NCBI GenBank assembly: GCA_020629155.1
Contig: JAHDDW010000005.1
Span: 133,703 to 171,174, forward strand
Direction: 5' to 3'
DNA from: Acidimicrobiales bacterium
GTDB taxonomy: Bacteria > Actinomycetota > Acidimicrobiia > Acidimicrobiales > SZUA-35
DNA: 37,472 bases
Shown piece after piece: positions 1 to 8,848 of the stretch (position 1 is its first letter; each line of letters begins with the position of its first letter). The position numbers were made by a program, and so were the translations under genes. The notes beneath the pieces are model-generated. The model saw nothing but the letters and a program-made list of their open reading frames with translations. It searched no databases and had not been told where the DNA came from.

Positions 1-123
1 TTGCAACGATAAAACATAAAACACATAGAAAAAACTTGGATCTTTCCATGCAAGTTAGTTTAAAGGATAAACAAGTTTGTTGATAATCGGGTTGAAAATA
101 GCGCGAGCCGAGCCTGGTTTGCT
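1..123. other. non-coding left edge
   Basis: AT-rich sequence downstream of the minus-strand aldehyde dehydrogenase stop codon. I see no reading frame, no strong hairpin and no RNA gene in it. It may hold the 3' end signals of the dehydrogenase transcript, but nothing can be named. Confidence 0.5.
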
Positions 124-1653
124 TTAGATCTCGAAAGTGACGCCTTGGGCTAGAGGAATATCGTTTGAATAGTTGATAGTGTTTGTCGCGCGACGCATAT
201 AGCTTTTCCACACGGTGGAGCCTGATTCTCTGCCCCCTCCTGTGTCTTTGTTGCCACCAAACGCTCCGCCTATTTCTGCGCCAGAGGTGCCAATGTTCAC
301 ATTCGCAATACCACAATCCGAGCCGCTCGAAGCTAAGAAAAGCTCAGCCTCTTGTATGTCTTTTGTGAAGATACTTGATGACAAGCCAGCAGCAACTGCG
401 TTATGCATCGCAATCGCCTCGTCCAGTTCACTGTATTTCATCACATAAAGGATCGGTGCAAACGTTTCTTCTAAGACAATGCCATCATGGGTTGCCATTT
501 CAACCAGCGCAGGACGAACATACCACGTGTCTTGGTTATCAGTTTCGACTCGTTGCCCGCCAGTGACAACGCCGCCTAACAACGTTGCTTCTTTCAAGGC
601 GTTAGTCATCATATCAAATGCGTCTTTGTCGATTAATGGCCCCACAAGTGCGTTGCTAGTAAGTGGGTTGCCAACGCTAACAACTTGATACGCTTTTTTG
701 AGTCGAGGTACAAACGTGTCATAGATATCTTTATGTACAAAAAGTCTTCGCATTGTTGTGCACCGTTGACCAGCAGTGCCCATGGCGCCAAATGCGACAG
801 CTTGCAGTGTCATTTCTTGGTCAGCTGATGGACAAACAATGCCTGCGTTGTTGCCGCCAAGCTCCAAAATAGCAGACCCAAAACGCTGTGCAATAAGCGG
901 AGCGACTTTGCGTCCCATAGCAGTAGAACCTGTTGCCGAAACAAGTGGTACCGTTGGGTTTGTCACAAGCGCCTCTCCAACAGTTGCGCCGCCCATAAGC
1001 AGCGACGAAAGAGCTGCTGGGGCAGATCCAAACGTATTGGCAGCCTTTAAAAACAATGCTTGACACGCTAACGCTGACAGCGGAGCTTTTTCTGAAGGTT
1101 TCCAAACCACACTATCGCCGCAAACAAAAGCCAGGGCGCTATTCCATGCCCAGACCGCAACAGGGAAATTAAAAGCAGAGATTACCCCAACAACACCAAG
1201 CGGGTGCCAGGTTTCCATCATGCGGTGTTGCTTGCGTTCAGATGCAATCGTAAACCCATGCAGCTGCCGAGACAGGCCAACAGCAAAATCGCAGATGTCA
1301 ATCATTTCTTGCACTTCGCCTTGGCCTTCAGAAATGGTTTTCCCCACTTCAATACTGACAAGCCTGCCCAGCGTTTCTTTATGCGTGCGTAGTTCTTCTC
1401 CTAACAGTCGTACTAATTCTCCCCGTTTAGGCGCAGGTACATTACGCCAAGTGAGAAACGCGCCGTGCGCTTTTGCGATGATTTCTTGCACCTGTGCATC
1501 AGATGTAGTGTCTACGACGCCAATGACATCACCAGTTACAGGCGACATGACTTTACTATCGGTGCCATTGCTAGCCGTATCATCGACACCTAACAGAGCA
1601 AGTAGCTCTCTTGTTTCCACAGTTATATCGCGCCTATCGCTATTGTTTCCCAT
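124..1653 (-). CDS. ALDH7-family aldehyde dehydrogenase (piperideine-6-carboxylate / aminoadipate-semialdehyde dehydrogenase type)
   Basis: A soluble 509-aa NAD(P)+-dependent aldehyde dehydrogenase. The catalytic cysteine is C298 in GQRCTT and the general base is E264 in LELGGNN. The oxyanion asparagine lies in FNFP (161-164) and the cofactor-contacting K185 in WKPSE. The C-terminal signature around GTSGAEIGGAFGG and the following GGGRESGS are hallmarks of ALDH7 (antiquitin, AmaB/Pcd), which oxidises the semialdehyde of lysine catabolism (P6C) to 2-aminoadipate. Length is normal for the family. No lysine aminotransferase or saccharopine enzyme lies beside it, so the physiological substrate is an inference. 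The ATG start is the first in the frame and gives a family-like N-terminus; I see no clear Shine-Dalgarno sequence. It stands alone on the minus strand, divergent from the secreted protein gene at 1846. Confidence 0.93.
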   Translation of the reverse strand: MGNNSDRRDITVETRELLALLGVDDTASNGTDSKVMSPVTGDVIGVVDTTSDAQVQEIIAKAHGAFLTWRNVPAPKRGELVRLLGEELRTHKETLGRLVSIEVGKTISEGQGEVQEMIDICDFAVGLSRQLHGFTIASERKQHRMMETWHPLGVVGVISAFNFPVAVWAWNSALAFVCGDSVVWKPSEKAPLSALACQALFLKAANTFGSAPAALSSLLMGGATVGEALVTNPTVPLVSATGSTAMGRKVAPLIAQRFGSAILELGGNNAGIVCPSADQEMTLQAVAFGAMGTAGQRCTTMRRLFVHKDIYDTFVPRLKKAYQVVSVGNPLTSNALVGPLIDKDAFDMMTNALKEATLLGGVVTGGQRVETDNQDTWYVRPALVEMATHDGIVLEETFAPILYVMKYSELDEAIAMHNAVAAGLSSSIFTKDIQEAELFLASSGSDCGIANVNIGTSGAEIGGAFGGNKDTGGGRESGSTVWKSYMRRATNTINYSNDIPLAQGVTFEI

Positions 1654-1845
1654 ATAGTTCGATCGGCCTGATCTTTCGCAAATAAAGAGGTATTAGCGTG
1701 GGTTAAGCCAATAGAAAGCTATGTCGATACTAACAACAGTTACTGTTCAGAAAAAGACAGTTCCGACAGATGTTAAAGAAGTCATAATATTTTCATAACA
1801 ATCGTCTCCGATACTAAAGATACAACCGAAACAAGGAGAATAAAA

Positions 1846-2532
1846 ATGAGCAAGATTCGTAAATATGGACTACCAGCAGTAGCTGTCAGCACGGCTGTAG
1901 TAGCAGGTGCATGGCTAGGTCCTATCGGTCTCGCTGGGGCTACTAACAGCGAGAGCGCAGAAAAAACAGAGACAACATCGCAAGATGAGTCGGCTGAAAA
2001 AGAAAGCAACAACGGACGTAAGGGTCACCGTAAAGCTCATCGACAAAACAAAATCGCAGCTCTCGAAGAGCTTGGTTTAGAGAAAGATACGCTTAAAGAA
2101 GGATTTGAAGAAGGTAAAACACTCGCTGAGATCGCAGAAGCTAACGGTGTTTCTACAGATGAGCTTACCGATGCGCTCACCACTGCGATACTCGAAAATA
2201 TCGATAAACGAGTCGAAGAAGACAAAATTGACGCAGAAAAAGCAGCAGCATTGAAAGAAGGCGTAGCTGAAAAAGTTGAAAAACGAATAAACGTAACAAA
2301 GCAAGAGCGTCAAGAAAAGAAGCAAGCCTTCAAAGGTCTTGATGCGCAAGCCCGCCAAGAAAAACTGGACCAGCTGGTAGAAGAAGGCACGATTGACGCC
2401 GAAAAGGCTGAAAAGATGGCTGAACGCTTCGCACAACGAGAAGCAGCTGGAGAAAAAGGCGAACGCTCTGGCAAACGAGGTCACCACGGTTCTGAGAAGT
2501 CAGAAACTTCAGTTGAAGATGCGTCCGTGTAA
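1846..2532 (+). CDS. secreted charged helical protein of unknown function
   Basis: A 228-aa protein with a signal peptide: basic MSKIRKYG start, hydrophobic stretch about 9-30, likely cleavage near GLAGA-TN. The mature part is almost entirely Lys/Glu-rich and predicted helical. A segment at about 70-150 reads as a GKTLAEIAEANGVSTDEL helix-turn-helix-like module followed by IDAEKAAALKEG. A shorter copy of the latter (LVEEGTIDAEKAEKMAERF, about 175-195) follows, then a His/Lys/Glu-rich tail. Such modules are frequent in secreted actinobacterial proteins of unknown role. The start is well supported by a Shine-Dalgarno sequence AAGGAG upstream of the ATG. A strong terminator follows the gene. No enzyme motif is visible; a cell-envelope or ion-binding role would be a guess. 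Confidence 0.8.
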   Translation: MSKIRKYGLPAVAVSTAVVAGAWLGPIGLAGATNSESAEKTETTSQDESAEKESNNGRKGHRKAHRQNKIAALEELGLEKDTLKEGFEEGKTLAEIAEANGVSTDELTDALTTAILENIDKRVEEDKIDAEKAAALKEGVAEKVEKRINVTKQERQEKKQAFKGLDAQARQEKLDQLVEEGTIDAEKAEKMAERFAQREAAGEKGERSGKRGHHGSEKSETSVEDASV

Positions 2533-2559
2533 GACATACCTACAAATCAATACAAATAA

Positions 2560-2591
2560 CGAAAGCCAGGTTCTCTAAAACCTGGCTTTCG
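2560..2591. terminator. bidirectional intrinsic terminator
   Basis: A perfect 13-bp inverted repeat (CGAAAGCCAGGTT and its complement) encloses a 6-nt loop, between two convergent genes. On the minus strand the stem is followed by a T-rich run, so it should end the nadE transcript efficiently; on the plus strand it follows the secreted helical protein gene. Confidence 0.85.
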
Positions 2592-2619
2592 TCATGTTCA
2601 ATTAACTAGAATCTGCTAC

Positions 2620-4287
2620 CTAATAGCGGTTTGTGACAGGCATGCGGCGGTCGCGGCCAAAGGCACGTGCGCTTACTCGTGTGCCAAGAGGGCTTTGTCT
2701 GCGCTTAAACTCTGCCCGATCCACAAGGCGAGTCACCGTGTGTATCATGTCGGCGCTTTCTTCGTCGGCAGCAGTTGCAGCAATGATTTCTGTAGCTGTT
2801 TGGTTATTCTCAACGTAGTCAATCAGCACTGCGTCGAGTACATCATATGGTGGCAGTGATTGGTCATCTCGCTGGTCAGGTCGCAGTTCGGCAGAAGCTG
2901 GTTTTGTAATGCTGTTCTCTGGGATGCACGAGCCAGACGCCATAGTGTTGCGCCATTGTGCAAGTGTATACACCTGTGTTTTCCAGACATCTTTGATCGC
3001 AGCAAACGCACCAGCAGTGTCGCCATAAAGCGTTGAATAGCCAACAGCAAGTTCTGTTTTGTTTCCTGTTGTGATAACAAGCCAGCCGTTTTGGTTCGCG
3101 AATGCCATAAGCGTGACACCACGAATACGGCTTTGCAGGTTTTCATCTGTGATGCCTTTAACCTCGGTGCCGAAAGCTTTGAGAAGTTGATTTTCATAGC
3201 TTTTATGCATTGCCTCAATTTCGACAACGGTATGGCTGATCCCGATGTTTTCACACAGCGTTTTTGCGTCTCCGATCGAATGGTCTGACGAATACCGCGA
3301 TGGCATCAACACGGCATGCACATTTTCTGCGCCCAACGCATCAGCGGCTATCACCGCAGTCAAAGCAGAATCAATGCCGCCAGAAAGCCCTAAACAAACA
3401 GTAGAAAAACCATTGTCGTGGACATAACTTTTAAGGCCTAGTTTTAACGCTTCCCAAATATCGCGTTGCGGGTCGTCTCGTGCGATGTCGTCAGCGAGGG
3501 TGTTAGCTTCAGCGCCTTTGTACCTGCTGACGAAAGAACCTGCTGGTACTTGTACTGATACCTGCAAAATCTGCTCTTGAAATTGCTCTGCTTGAGCCAC
3601 GACATTGCCTGTGGCGTCGAGAACAAGCGAACCTCCATCGAAAACAAGCTCGTCTTGTCCGCCAACAATGTTCGTGTAGACAATCGGCAGCTGCGTATGC
3701 TTTGCTTGTCGCACTAGAATGTCGCTGCGCTGCACCTCTTTCGAGCGATGAAACGGAGAAGCGCTAACGTTGACAAGAACATCTGCGCCTTGGCGAGCCA
3801 TTTCAGCGCAAGGGCCGTCTTCGATATGCCAAATATCTTCACATATTGATAGGCCGATGGCAAGTCCGTTTAGGTTTAAAGGTGTTGCGTCTGCGCCAGG
3901 GGTGAAATAGCGTTTTTCGTCAAAAACTGTGTAGTTGGGCAGTTTTTGTTTGTGGTAGATGCCTTGAATTTTGCCGTTGTAGCAAAGCGCAGCTGCATTG
4001 TAGATTGCGCCTGTTTCTTCATTTCTATCGATGAACCCAACGACTGCTGCGCACGCTTTCGTGTGCTCTGCAATTTTTTGCATCGCAGCAAGATTATCGG
4101 CAATAAACTGCTTCTTGAAAACTAAATCTTCAGGTGGATAGCCAGTTATTGACAGTTCACCAAAAACAGCAAGATCACAACCTGTTGCTTCGAGTTCGTC
4201 TAACGTAGCACAAAGTCGTATCGTATTTTGTTTGATTGCACCTGTGATTGGATGTAATTGACATAAAGCCGTGCGAAGAAAGGTCAT
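2620..4287 (-). CDS. nadE: glutamine-dependent NAD+ synthetase
   Basis: A 555-aa two-domain enzyme that makes NAD+ from deamido-NAD+, ATP and glutamine. The N-terminal nitrilase-type glutaminase domain has the catalytic triad E44 (FGELSITGYPPEDL), K113 (HKQKLPNY) and C149 (LSICEDIW). The C-terminal synthetase domain has the PP-loop SGGIDS at 302-307 and the NadE signatures KTELAVGYSTLYGD and ENSITKPASAELRPDQ. Ammonia is channelled between the two sites in this family. Length is typical of the shorter bacterial glutamine-dependent form. The ATG is preceded by a -10-like TAAGCT exactly 6 nt upstream and no Shine-Dalgarno, suggesting a leaderless message. It is divergent from the peptidase gene at 4371 and convergent with the gene at 1846. 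Confidence 0.96.
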   Translation of the reverse strand: MTFLRTALCQLHPITGAIKQNTIRLCATLDELEATGCDLAVFGELSITGYPPEDLVFKKQFIADNLAAMQKIAEHTKACAAVVGFIDRNEETGAIYNAAALCYNGKIQGIYHKQKLPNYTVFDEKRYFTPGADATPLNLNGLAIGLSICEDIWHIEDGPCAEMARQGADVLVNVSASPFHRSKEVQRSDILVRQAKHTQLPIVYTNIVGGQDELVFDGGSLVLDATGNVVAQAEQFQEQILQVSVQVPAGSFVSRYKGAEANTLADDIARDDPQRDIWEALKLGLKSYVHDNGFSTVCLGLSGGIDSALTAVIAADALGAENVHAVLMPSRYSSDHSIGDAKTLCENIGISHTVVEIEAMHKSYENQLLKAFGTEVKGITDENLQSRIRGVTLMAFANQNGWLVITTGNKTELAVGYSTLYGDTAGAFAAIKDVWKTQVYTLAQWRNTMASGSCIPENSITKPASAELRPDQRDDQSLPPYDVLDAVLIDYVENNQTATEIIAATAADEESADMIHTVTRLVDRAEFKRRQSPLGTRVSARAFGRDRRMPVTNRY

Positions 4288-4293
4288 AAAAAT

Positions 4294-4299
4294 AGCTTA
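4294..4299 (-). promoter_or_regulatory. putative -10 box of nadE
   Basis: TAAGCT on the minus strand with 6 nt to the ATG. The spacing is the same as at ispD, dapD, the first SGNH gene and the recombinase. No clear -35 box is visible. Confidence 0.4.
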
Positions 4300-4370
4300 T
4301 GCCTGCAAAGTATGCATTGGGCGTGTACTATAAATACTCCGAGACGCATACAGCGTCATTTTAAAGTTGT

Positions 4371-5588
4371 TTGATTATTATGAAAGTTTTTAAACGAATA
4401 TATGTAGTAGGGTTTCTTCTTACCTTTTCGCTAGCAGTCTCGATGGTTGCTCCCGTCGCAGCGCAAGATAGTAGCGACATTAAAAAAGAAATCGAAAAGC
4501 TTAATCAAGAGAAGAAAAAACTAGAAGAGAAAGAAGAATCTGTTACAGGTGATGTTTCTGAGAAGCAAAAAACAGTTGAAGAGCTAACGCAAGAACTTAA
4601 AAAGATAGAGCTCGAAGTAAATGGAGTGGAAGTAAAAATAAGTTCTGAACAGGTGAAGCTCGACTCTGCGATCAGAGAAAACCAAGAAATCGAGCTTCTC
4701 ATCGAACAGAAACAACAACAGATTGAAGAGGTTGAAGCAAAAATTGTTGATCAGGCTATTGCTGGGTATATCCGCCCGCCGAACCCGCAGTTTGAATCTG
4801 CAGATTTCAGCACAAATCTGCGCATGCAAGTCTTTCTTGAATCGTTAACTGGGCAAGAATTTGAAAGCGTCGAAGAGTTGCAGCGTTTAACCCTTGATCT
4901 GGCAACTGAAAAAGCTATTGCTGAGACGCTTCAAAGCGATATTGAAGAGGGGCAAGTAATCCTAGAAAAAGAAAAATCAGGGTTAGAAAAAATAAAGAAA
5001 AGTCAGGTTTCTTTGGTGCAAGAAGCTGAGTTGAGCTTGGAAGCAAAGTTGTCTGAAGCCGCTGTGTTGGCTGAGCGAGATAAAGAACTTTCTAAAGACA
5101 TTCAAGATAAAACACAAGAGTTGGCACGAAGAACGGCTGTGGCGCAAAAAAAGAACCCTGCGCCTATCAATAGCGGAAATGCTCGGTTCCCATCGTCGTC
5201 AGATATTGTGCAAGTGCAAGGCATTTGGGTGCACGTCAGTATCGAAGACAGCTTTAGAAGGCTTATGAATGCTGCTGCCAGCGACGGGATTACTTTAGGT
5301 GGCTGGGGATATCGCGACAATGCTAATCAGATTCGTTTGCGTAAAAAACATTGTGGGACAAGCAACTACGCTGTGTATCAGATGTCGTCTTCTCGTTGTA
5401 GTCCGCCAACGGCTCGCCCAGGTTTCTCACAGCACGAACAAGGTCTTGCTATCGATTTTACCTACAACGGTGGATCTATGGGGACCCGTTCCAACAAGGG
5501 TTATAAATGGTTAGCTGCCAACGCCCACAAGTATGGTTTCAAAAACTTGCCGAGTGAGCCATGGCATTGGAGTACAACAGGTAGATAG
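4371..5588 (+). CDS. secreted coiled-coil protein with C-terminal D-Ala-D-Ala carboxypeptidase (VanY/LAS, M15) domain
   Basis: A 405-aa exported peptidoglycan hydrolase. Residues about 4-31 form a signal peptide ending near APVAAQ. Residues about 35-250 are a Lys/Glu-rich coiled coil like the regulatory domains of NlpC/P60 and EnvC/FtsX-partner hydrolases. Residues about 285-405 form an LAS metallopeptidase domain. Its zinc ligands are H355 and D362 in SQHEQGLAID and H399 in EPWHWS, with E396 as likely catalytic acid/base. The product would trim stem peptides of peptidoglycan, with the coiled coil as anchor or regulator. The reading frame opens with TTG; an in-frame ATG at 4380 (MKVFKRIYVV) is equally plausible and gives a cleaner signal peptide. 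No ftsEX genes are adjacent. Confidence 0.88.
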   Translation: MIIMKVFKRIYVVGFLLTFSLAVSMVAPVAAQDSSDIKKEIEKLNQEKKKLEEKEESVTGDVSEKQKTVEELTQELKKIELEVNGVEVKISSEQVKLDSAIRENQEIELLIEQKQQQIEEVEAKIVDQAIAGYIRPPNPQFESADFSTNLRMQVFLESLTGQEFESVEELQRLTLDLATEKAIAETLQSDIEEGQVILEKEKSGLEKIKKSQVSLVQEAELSLEAKLSEAAVLAERDKELSKDIQDKTQELARRTAVAQKKNPAPINSGNARFPSSSDIVQVQGIWVHVSIEDSFRRLMNAAASDGITLGGWGYRDNANQIRLRKKHCGTSNYAVYQMSSSRCSPPTARPGFSQHEQGLAIDFTYNGGSMGTRSNKGYKWLAANAHKYGFKNLPSEPWHWSTTGR

Positions 5589-5794
5589 TTACATTTTATG
5601 TGAAATTGTAAAGAAAATTAACGATTCTGTGACAAAGTTCTAGTTCCAAGTGTCAACTTACTTCCATAATCCTCTATAGTCAATTTTTGGAACGGTTGAC
5701 GGCGCGGTCGGCTATTTCATACCGAAACTAATTTTTTGTCATATCTACGTTGCCTAACGGTGGCTGGATACGGCGGCGGAACCCCGGTTCTGAT

Positions 5795-6751
5795 ATGATT
5801 GAAAGGTTGAAATCCTTGGCTAAGGAACGCGTCGAACGAGATGAAGAAGATCTTGTCAGGTTATATCTGACAGATATTGGTCAATACCCTCTGCTTACAA
5901 AAGAGGACGAAGTCAGGTTAGCGAAAGCTATCGAAGGCGGACAAGAAGCTGGCGAAAAGCTAGAAACAGCGGTGGATTTACCCGTGCAAGAAGCAAGAGA
6001 GCTTCGACGCGCAGCCCGTAAAGGTCGCGAAGCAGAGCGTAGGTTTGTGCAATCGAACTTACGTCTTGTTGTCTCTATAGCAAAGAAATATCAGGCTTCT
6101 GGTCTGCCTCTTTTGGATTTGATTCAAGAAGGTAACCTTGGTTTGATGCATGCAGTCGAAAAATTTGACTGGCGTAAAGGCTTTAAATTTTCGACCTATG
6201 CCACATGGTGGATCCGTCAGGCTATCACGAGAGGTATAGCGAACACAGGGCGAACAATTCGTTTGCCTGTGCACGCAGGCGACACGCTCGCACGCTTACA
6301 AAAAGCCAAAGTGCGGTTAGAACTTAAGCATGGCCGTCAGGCATCTATCCCTGAACTTGCTCAAGAGGCAGAGATGACTGAGGAAAAAGTTTCTGAAGCG
6401 CTCCGGTTTGCCTCAGAGCCGCTTTCTCTTTCCGAACGACTTCGTGAAGATGGAGAAGCAGAGCTCGGCGACGTGGTGCAAGATAAATCGGCGGATTCTC
6501 CATTCGAAATGGCTGCTTCGTCGTTGCTTCCTGACGAAATAGCTCGTCTGCTCTCGCCGCTAGATGAACGCGAGCGAGAGATTCTAAAACTTCGTTTCGG
6601 TCTTGATAGGGGAGAACCTCGCACGCTGGAAGAAGTTGGTGAACATTTCGACTTGACACGTGAACGCATCAGGCAAATCGAGGCAAGAGCGATGTCTAAA
6701 CTTCGTCATCCATCGTCTGATACGGGCGCCCGTGACCTGTTGGCTGTCTAG
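5795..6751 (+). CDS. RNA polymerase sigma-70 family factor (group 1/2)
   Basis: A primary-like sigma factor of about 318 aa. Region 1.2 (DLVRLYLTDIGQYPLLT) is followed by a short nonconserved helix. Regions 2.1-2.4 include NLRLVVSIAKKY, DLIQEGNLGLMHAVEKFDW and STYATWWIRQAITR. Region 3 (PVHAGDTLARL onward) and region 4.2 (LEEVGEHFDLTRERIRQIE) complete the fold. No region 1.1 is present, so it looks like a group 2 factor or a trimmed SigA; I cannot decide which without comparing with the rest of the genome. The frame is open from a TTG at 5750; I chose the ATG at 5795 (MIERLKSLAKERVERDEEDLV) because it begins just before conserved sequence, but the longer form is possible. It is monocistronic and sits before the isoprenoid operon. 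Confidence 0.9.
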   Translation: MIERLKSLAKERVERDEEDLVRLYLTDIGQYPLLTKEDEVRLAKAIEGGQEAGEKLETAVDLPVQEARELRRAARKGREAERRFVQSNLRLVVSIAKKYQASGLPLLDLIQEGNLGLMHAVEKFDWRKGFKFSTYATWWIRQAITRGIANTGRTIRLPVHAGDTLARLQKAKVRLELKHGRQASIPELAQEAEMTEEKVSEALRFASEPLSLSERLREDGEAELGDVVQDKSADSPFEMAASSLLPDEIARLLSPLDEREREILKLRFGLDRGEPRTLEEVGEHFDLTRERIRQIEARAMSKLRHPSSDTGARDLLAV

Positions 6752-6830
6752 TGCGTTTCGTCTCTTAATCGACACGCCGCTAGTCGCCTAGTTGTTCACT
6801 AGCTAGGGCTACTTCTTGTAAATAACTTGA

Positions 6831-6836
6831 TACAGT
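6831..6836 (+). promoter_or_regulatory. putative -10 box of the ispD operon
   Basis: TACAGT ends 6 nt before the ispD ATG. There is no Shine-Dalgarno sequence, which fits a leaderless operon transcript. Confidence 0.4.
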
Positions 6837-6842
6837 CAAGGT

Positions 6843-7463
6843 ATGAACTTGTGGGCTGTGCTAGTCGCTGGCGGTTCGGGGACACGTTTCGGAGGTCCGA
6901 AACAATTGGCCACCTTAGCTGGCAAACGTGTTGTCGATTATTCAATAGAAGTTTTTTCGTCTTGCTGTGACGGTGTTGTTCTTGTCGGACCCTGCGAACT
7001 TGGGTCGGCTGAAGAGTTGGCGATTAACGCTGTCGTGGCAGGTGGTGAAACACGGTCAGCGTCTGTTCGTGCTGGCTTGGCAGCGTTGCCTCCTGAATGT
7101 AGTCATGTCCTGATTCACGATGCAGCTCGGCCGTTGGCCAGCAAGGCTGTTATTAAAAGAGTGACGAAATCGCTTGAAGAAGGCAACGCTGGTGTTGTGC
7201 CAGTTGTGCCGCTAGTTGATACGTTGCGGAAAAAATCGGGCGGATCTGCCGATCGATCTGCATTTGTGAGAGTGCAGACACCGCAAGGATTCGTTCGCAA
7301 AATACTAGAAGAAGTACACTGTCGTGAGGAATCGGCTACGGACGACGCTTCTTTGCTGGATCAGCAAGGTATAGATGTCGCGCATGTGGATGGCGATGAA
7401 AAAAACTTTAAAATAACAATACCGCTTGATTTAGCGGTCGCCGAGGTGATTCTGCATGGCTAA
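6843..7463 (+). CDS. ispD: 2-C-methyl-D-erythritol 4-phosphate cytidylyltransferase
   Basis: Third enzyme of the MEP isoprenoid pathway: transfers CMP from CTP to MEP. The 206-aa protein has the nucleotidyltransferase signature AGGSGTRFGGPKQ (about 9-21), then IHDAARPL (about 95-102) and RVQTPQGF. It is slightly short for the family (about 225-235 aa), with the loss mostly in loops. First gene of a four-gene operon; its 3' end overlaps ispF by 8 nt, so translation is probably coupled. Pairing of ispD with ispF supports the call. Confidence 0.95.
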   Translation: MNLWAVLVAGGSGTRFGGPKQLATLAGKRVVDYSIEVFSSCCDGVVLVGPCELGSAEELAINAVVAGGETRSASVRAGLAALPPECSHVLIHDAARPLASKAVIKRVTKSLEEGNAGVVPVVPLVDTLRKKSGGSADRSAFVRVQTPQGFVRKILEEVHCREESATDDASLLDQQGIDVAHVDGDEKNFKITIPLDLAVAEVILHG

Positions 7464-7938
7464 TATTCGGATTGGGAACGCTTTTGATGTGCACGCTTGG
7501 AGTGATGACAGTGGCCGAACCCTTGTGTTGGGCGGTGTTGTCTTCGAAGGTGAACGCGGCTTGCAAGGTCACAGCGATGCTGACGTGATAACACACAGCT
7601 GTATCGACGCTATTTTAAGCGCTGCTGGCTGTGGTGATATAGGTGCGCTTTTTCCTGATACTAACAGTAAATGGAAGAACGCTGACAGTTTAGTTTTGTT
7701 GGAGCAAGCGGTTGCCGTTGTCGACGAAGCTGGGTGGGCAGTAAGTAATGTTGATTGCACAGTTGTAACTGATACGCCGAAGATTTCGCCGTTTCGCGAA
7801 AAGATGCAAAAAAACCTGACGCAACGAGTTGGGGGAGTCGTTTCGGTGAAAGGTAAAAGAACAGAAGGTATGCTGGACTTAATGGCTGGGATCCGATGTT
7901 ATGCAGTAGCACTGCTAGAGGCAAAAAATGGTGTCTAA
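7456..7938 (+). CDS. ispF: 2-C-methyl-D-erythritol 2,4-cyclodiphosphate synthase
   Basis: Fifth MEP pathway enzyme, a trimeric zinc enzyme that cyclises CDP-ME 2-phosphate with release of CMP. The 160-aa sequence has metal ligands D11 and H13 (FDVH) and H47 (SDADVITH). It also has the substrate loop GALFPDTN and the C-terminal TEGMLDLMAGIRCYAVALL. Length is standard. It overlaps ispD by 8 nt at the 5' end and rlmB by 11 nt at the 3' end. Confidence 0.96.
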   Translation: MANIRIGNAFDVHAWSDDSGRTLVLGGVVFEGERGLQGHSDADVITHSCIDAILSAAGCGDIGALFPDTNSKWKNADSLVLLEQAVAVVDEAGWAVSNVDCTVVTDTPKISPFREKMQKNLTQRVGGVVSVKGKRTEGMLDLMAGIRCYAVALLEAKNGV

Positions 7939-8848
7939 AAAAGTGCGTTCAAAATCACGTCCGAAACGTGCAAAGTCGACTGGTTCTGCAAAAGGGCGTA
8001 GAGGTAGCCGTCAGAATAAGCCGCAAAGTTATCGTGGAAAGAAAAACCCGAAGAGTGCAGAGTCAAGTCATCGCCGTTCTCATAAAACGTCACGTAGCAC
8101 AGGTTTGGGAGGCGACCATATTGAAGGACGCCAAGCCGTTCGGGAGCTGCTTTTAGCTGGTAAAAGGCCTGTGAGTGAAGTTATTCTTTTGGAGAGTAAA
8201 GATAGCTCTGACATAGTTTCAGACATTGAACACCTTGCACAAGAAGTAGGTGTGACAGTCCGTCGTCTGCAGCGTAGTTCTTTCTTGAATGAGGCAGTGA
8301 CAAGCTCGCATCAAGGTGTGGTTGCGAAAGCAAAACCTTTGGAAGAGGCTAGTTTCGATGAGTTGCTGCGTGATGAAAATGCTTTTCTGTTAGTGCTTGA
8401 TGGTGTGACTGACCCAGGCAACGTGGGGGCGATCGTGCGAACAGCTGAATGTGTTGGAGTGACAGGAATTGTTATTTCGAAACACCGATCGGTCAAAGTT
8501 ACCCCAACCGTAGCTAAGATTGCTGCTGGTGCGGTTGAGCATGTTCCCCTATCGTTGGTGGGAGGCATCCCTGCGGCTTTGAGTCAAATGGCTGAAAATA
8601 ACGTGACGACATTTGGTTTAGATTCAGGCGCGCAACAAAATTTGTTCACTGCGCCAACTATTGGAAAAGGCCCAATAGCCCTTGTTTTAGGGGCTGAGGG
8701 TGCTGGCTTGTCACGGCTTGTTCGTCAAAGAGTTGACCAACTTGTGTCGCTGCCGATGCGTGGTGGGCTTAACAGCCTGAATGTCGCAACGGCTGGAGCT
8801 GTGGCATGCTATGAAGTAGTACGTCGGCGGGAAAGTGAGTCCACATGA
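7928..8848 (+). CDS. rlmB: TrmH/SpoU-family 23S rRNA (guanosine-2'-O-)-methyltransferase
   Basis: A 306-aa SPOUT methyltransferase, RlmB-like, that would use SAM to methylate a ribose 2'-OH in rRNA. Residues 1 to about 60 form a very basic, Ser/Arg/Lys-rich, probably disordered RNA-binding tail. The substrate-binding domain starts at HIEGRQAVRELL. The SpoU domain has DGVTDPGNVGAIVRTAE, IALVLGAEGAGLS and NSLNVATAGAVA, which make the trefoil-knot SAM site. Position after ispD-ispF is a recurrent actinobacterial arrangement, although the cysS gene that often lies between is missing. It overlaps ispF by 11 nt and the next gene by 4 nt (ATGA). The exact target nucleotide is inferred from family. 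Confidence 0.9.
   Translation: MVSKKVRSKSRPKRAKSTGSAKGRRGSRQNKPQSYRGKKNPKSAESSHRRSHKTSRSTGLGGDHIEGRQAVRELLLAGKRPVSEVILLESKDSSDIVSDIEHLAQEVGVTVRRLQRSSFLNEAVTSSHQGVVAKAKPLEEASFDELLRDENAFLLVLDGVTDPGNVGAIVRTAECVGVTGIVISKHRSVKVTPTVAKIAAGAVEHVPLSLVGGIPAALSQMAENNVTTFGLDSGAQQNLFTAPTIGKGPIALVLGAEGAGLSRLVRQRVDQLVSLPMRGGLNSLNVATAGAVACYEVVRRRESEST

Noticed and set aside
1220..1657. Long plus-strand frame opposite the aldehyde dehydrogenase
   Set aside because: It lacks protein-like features and lies wholly over a well-conserved gene.
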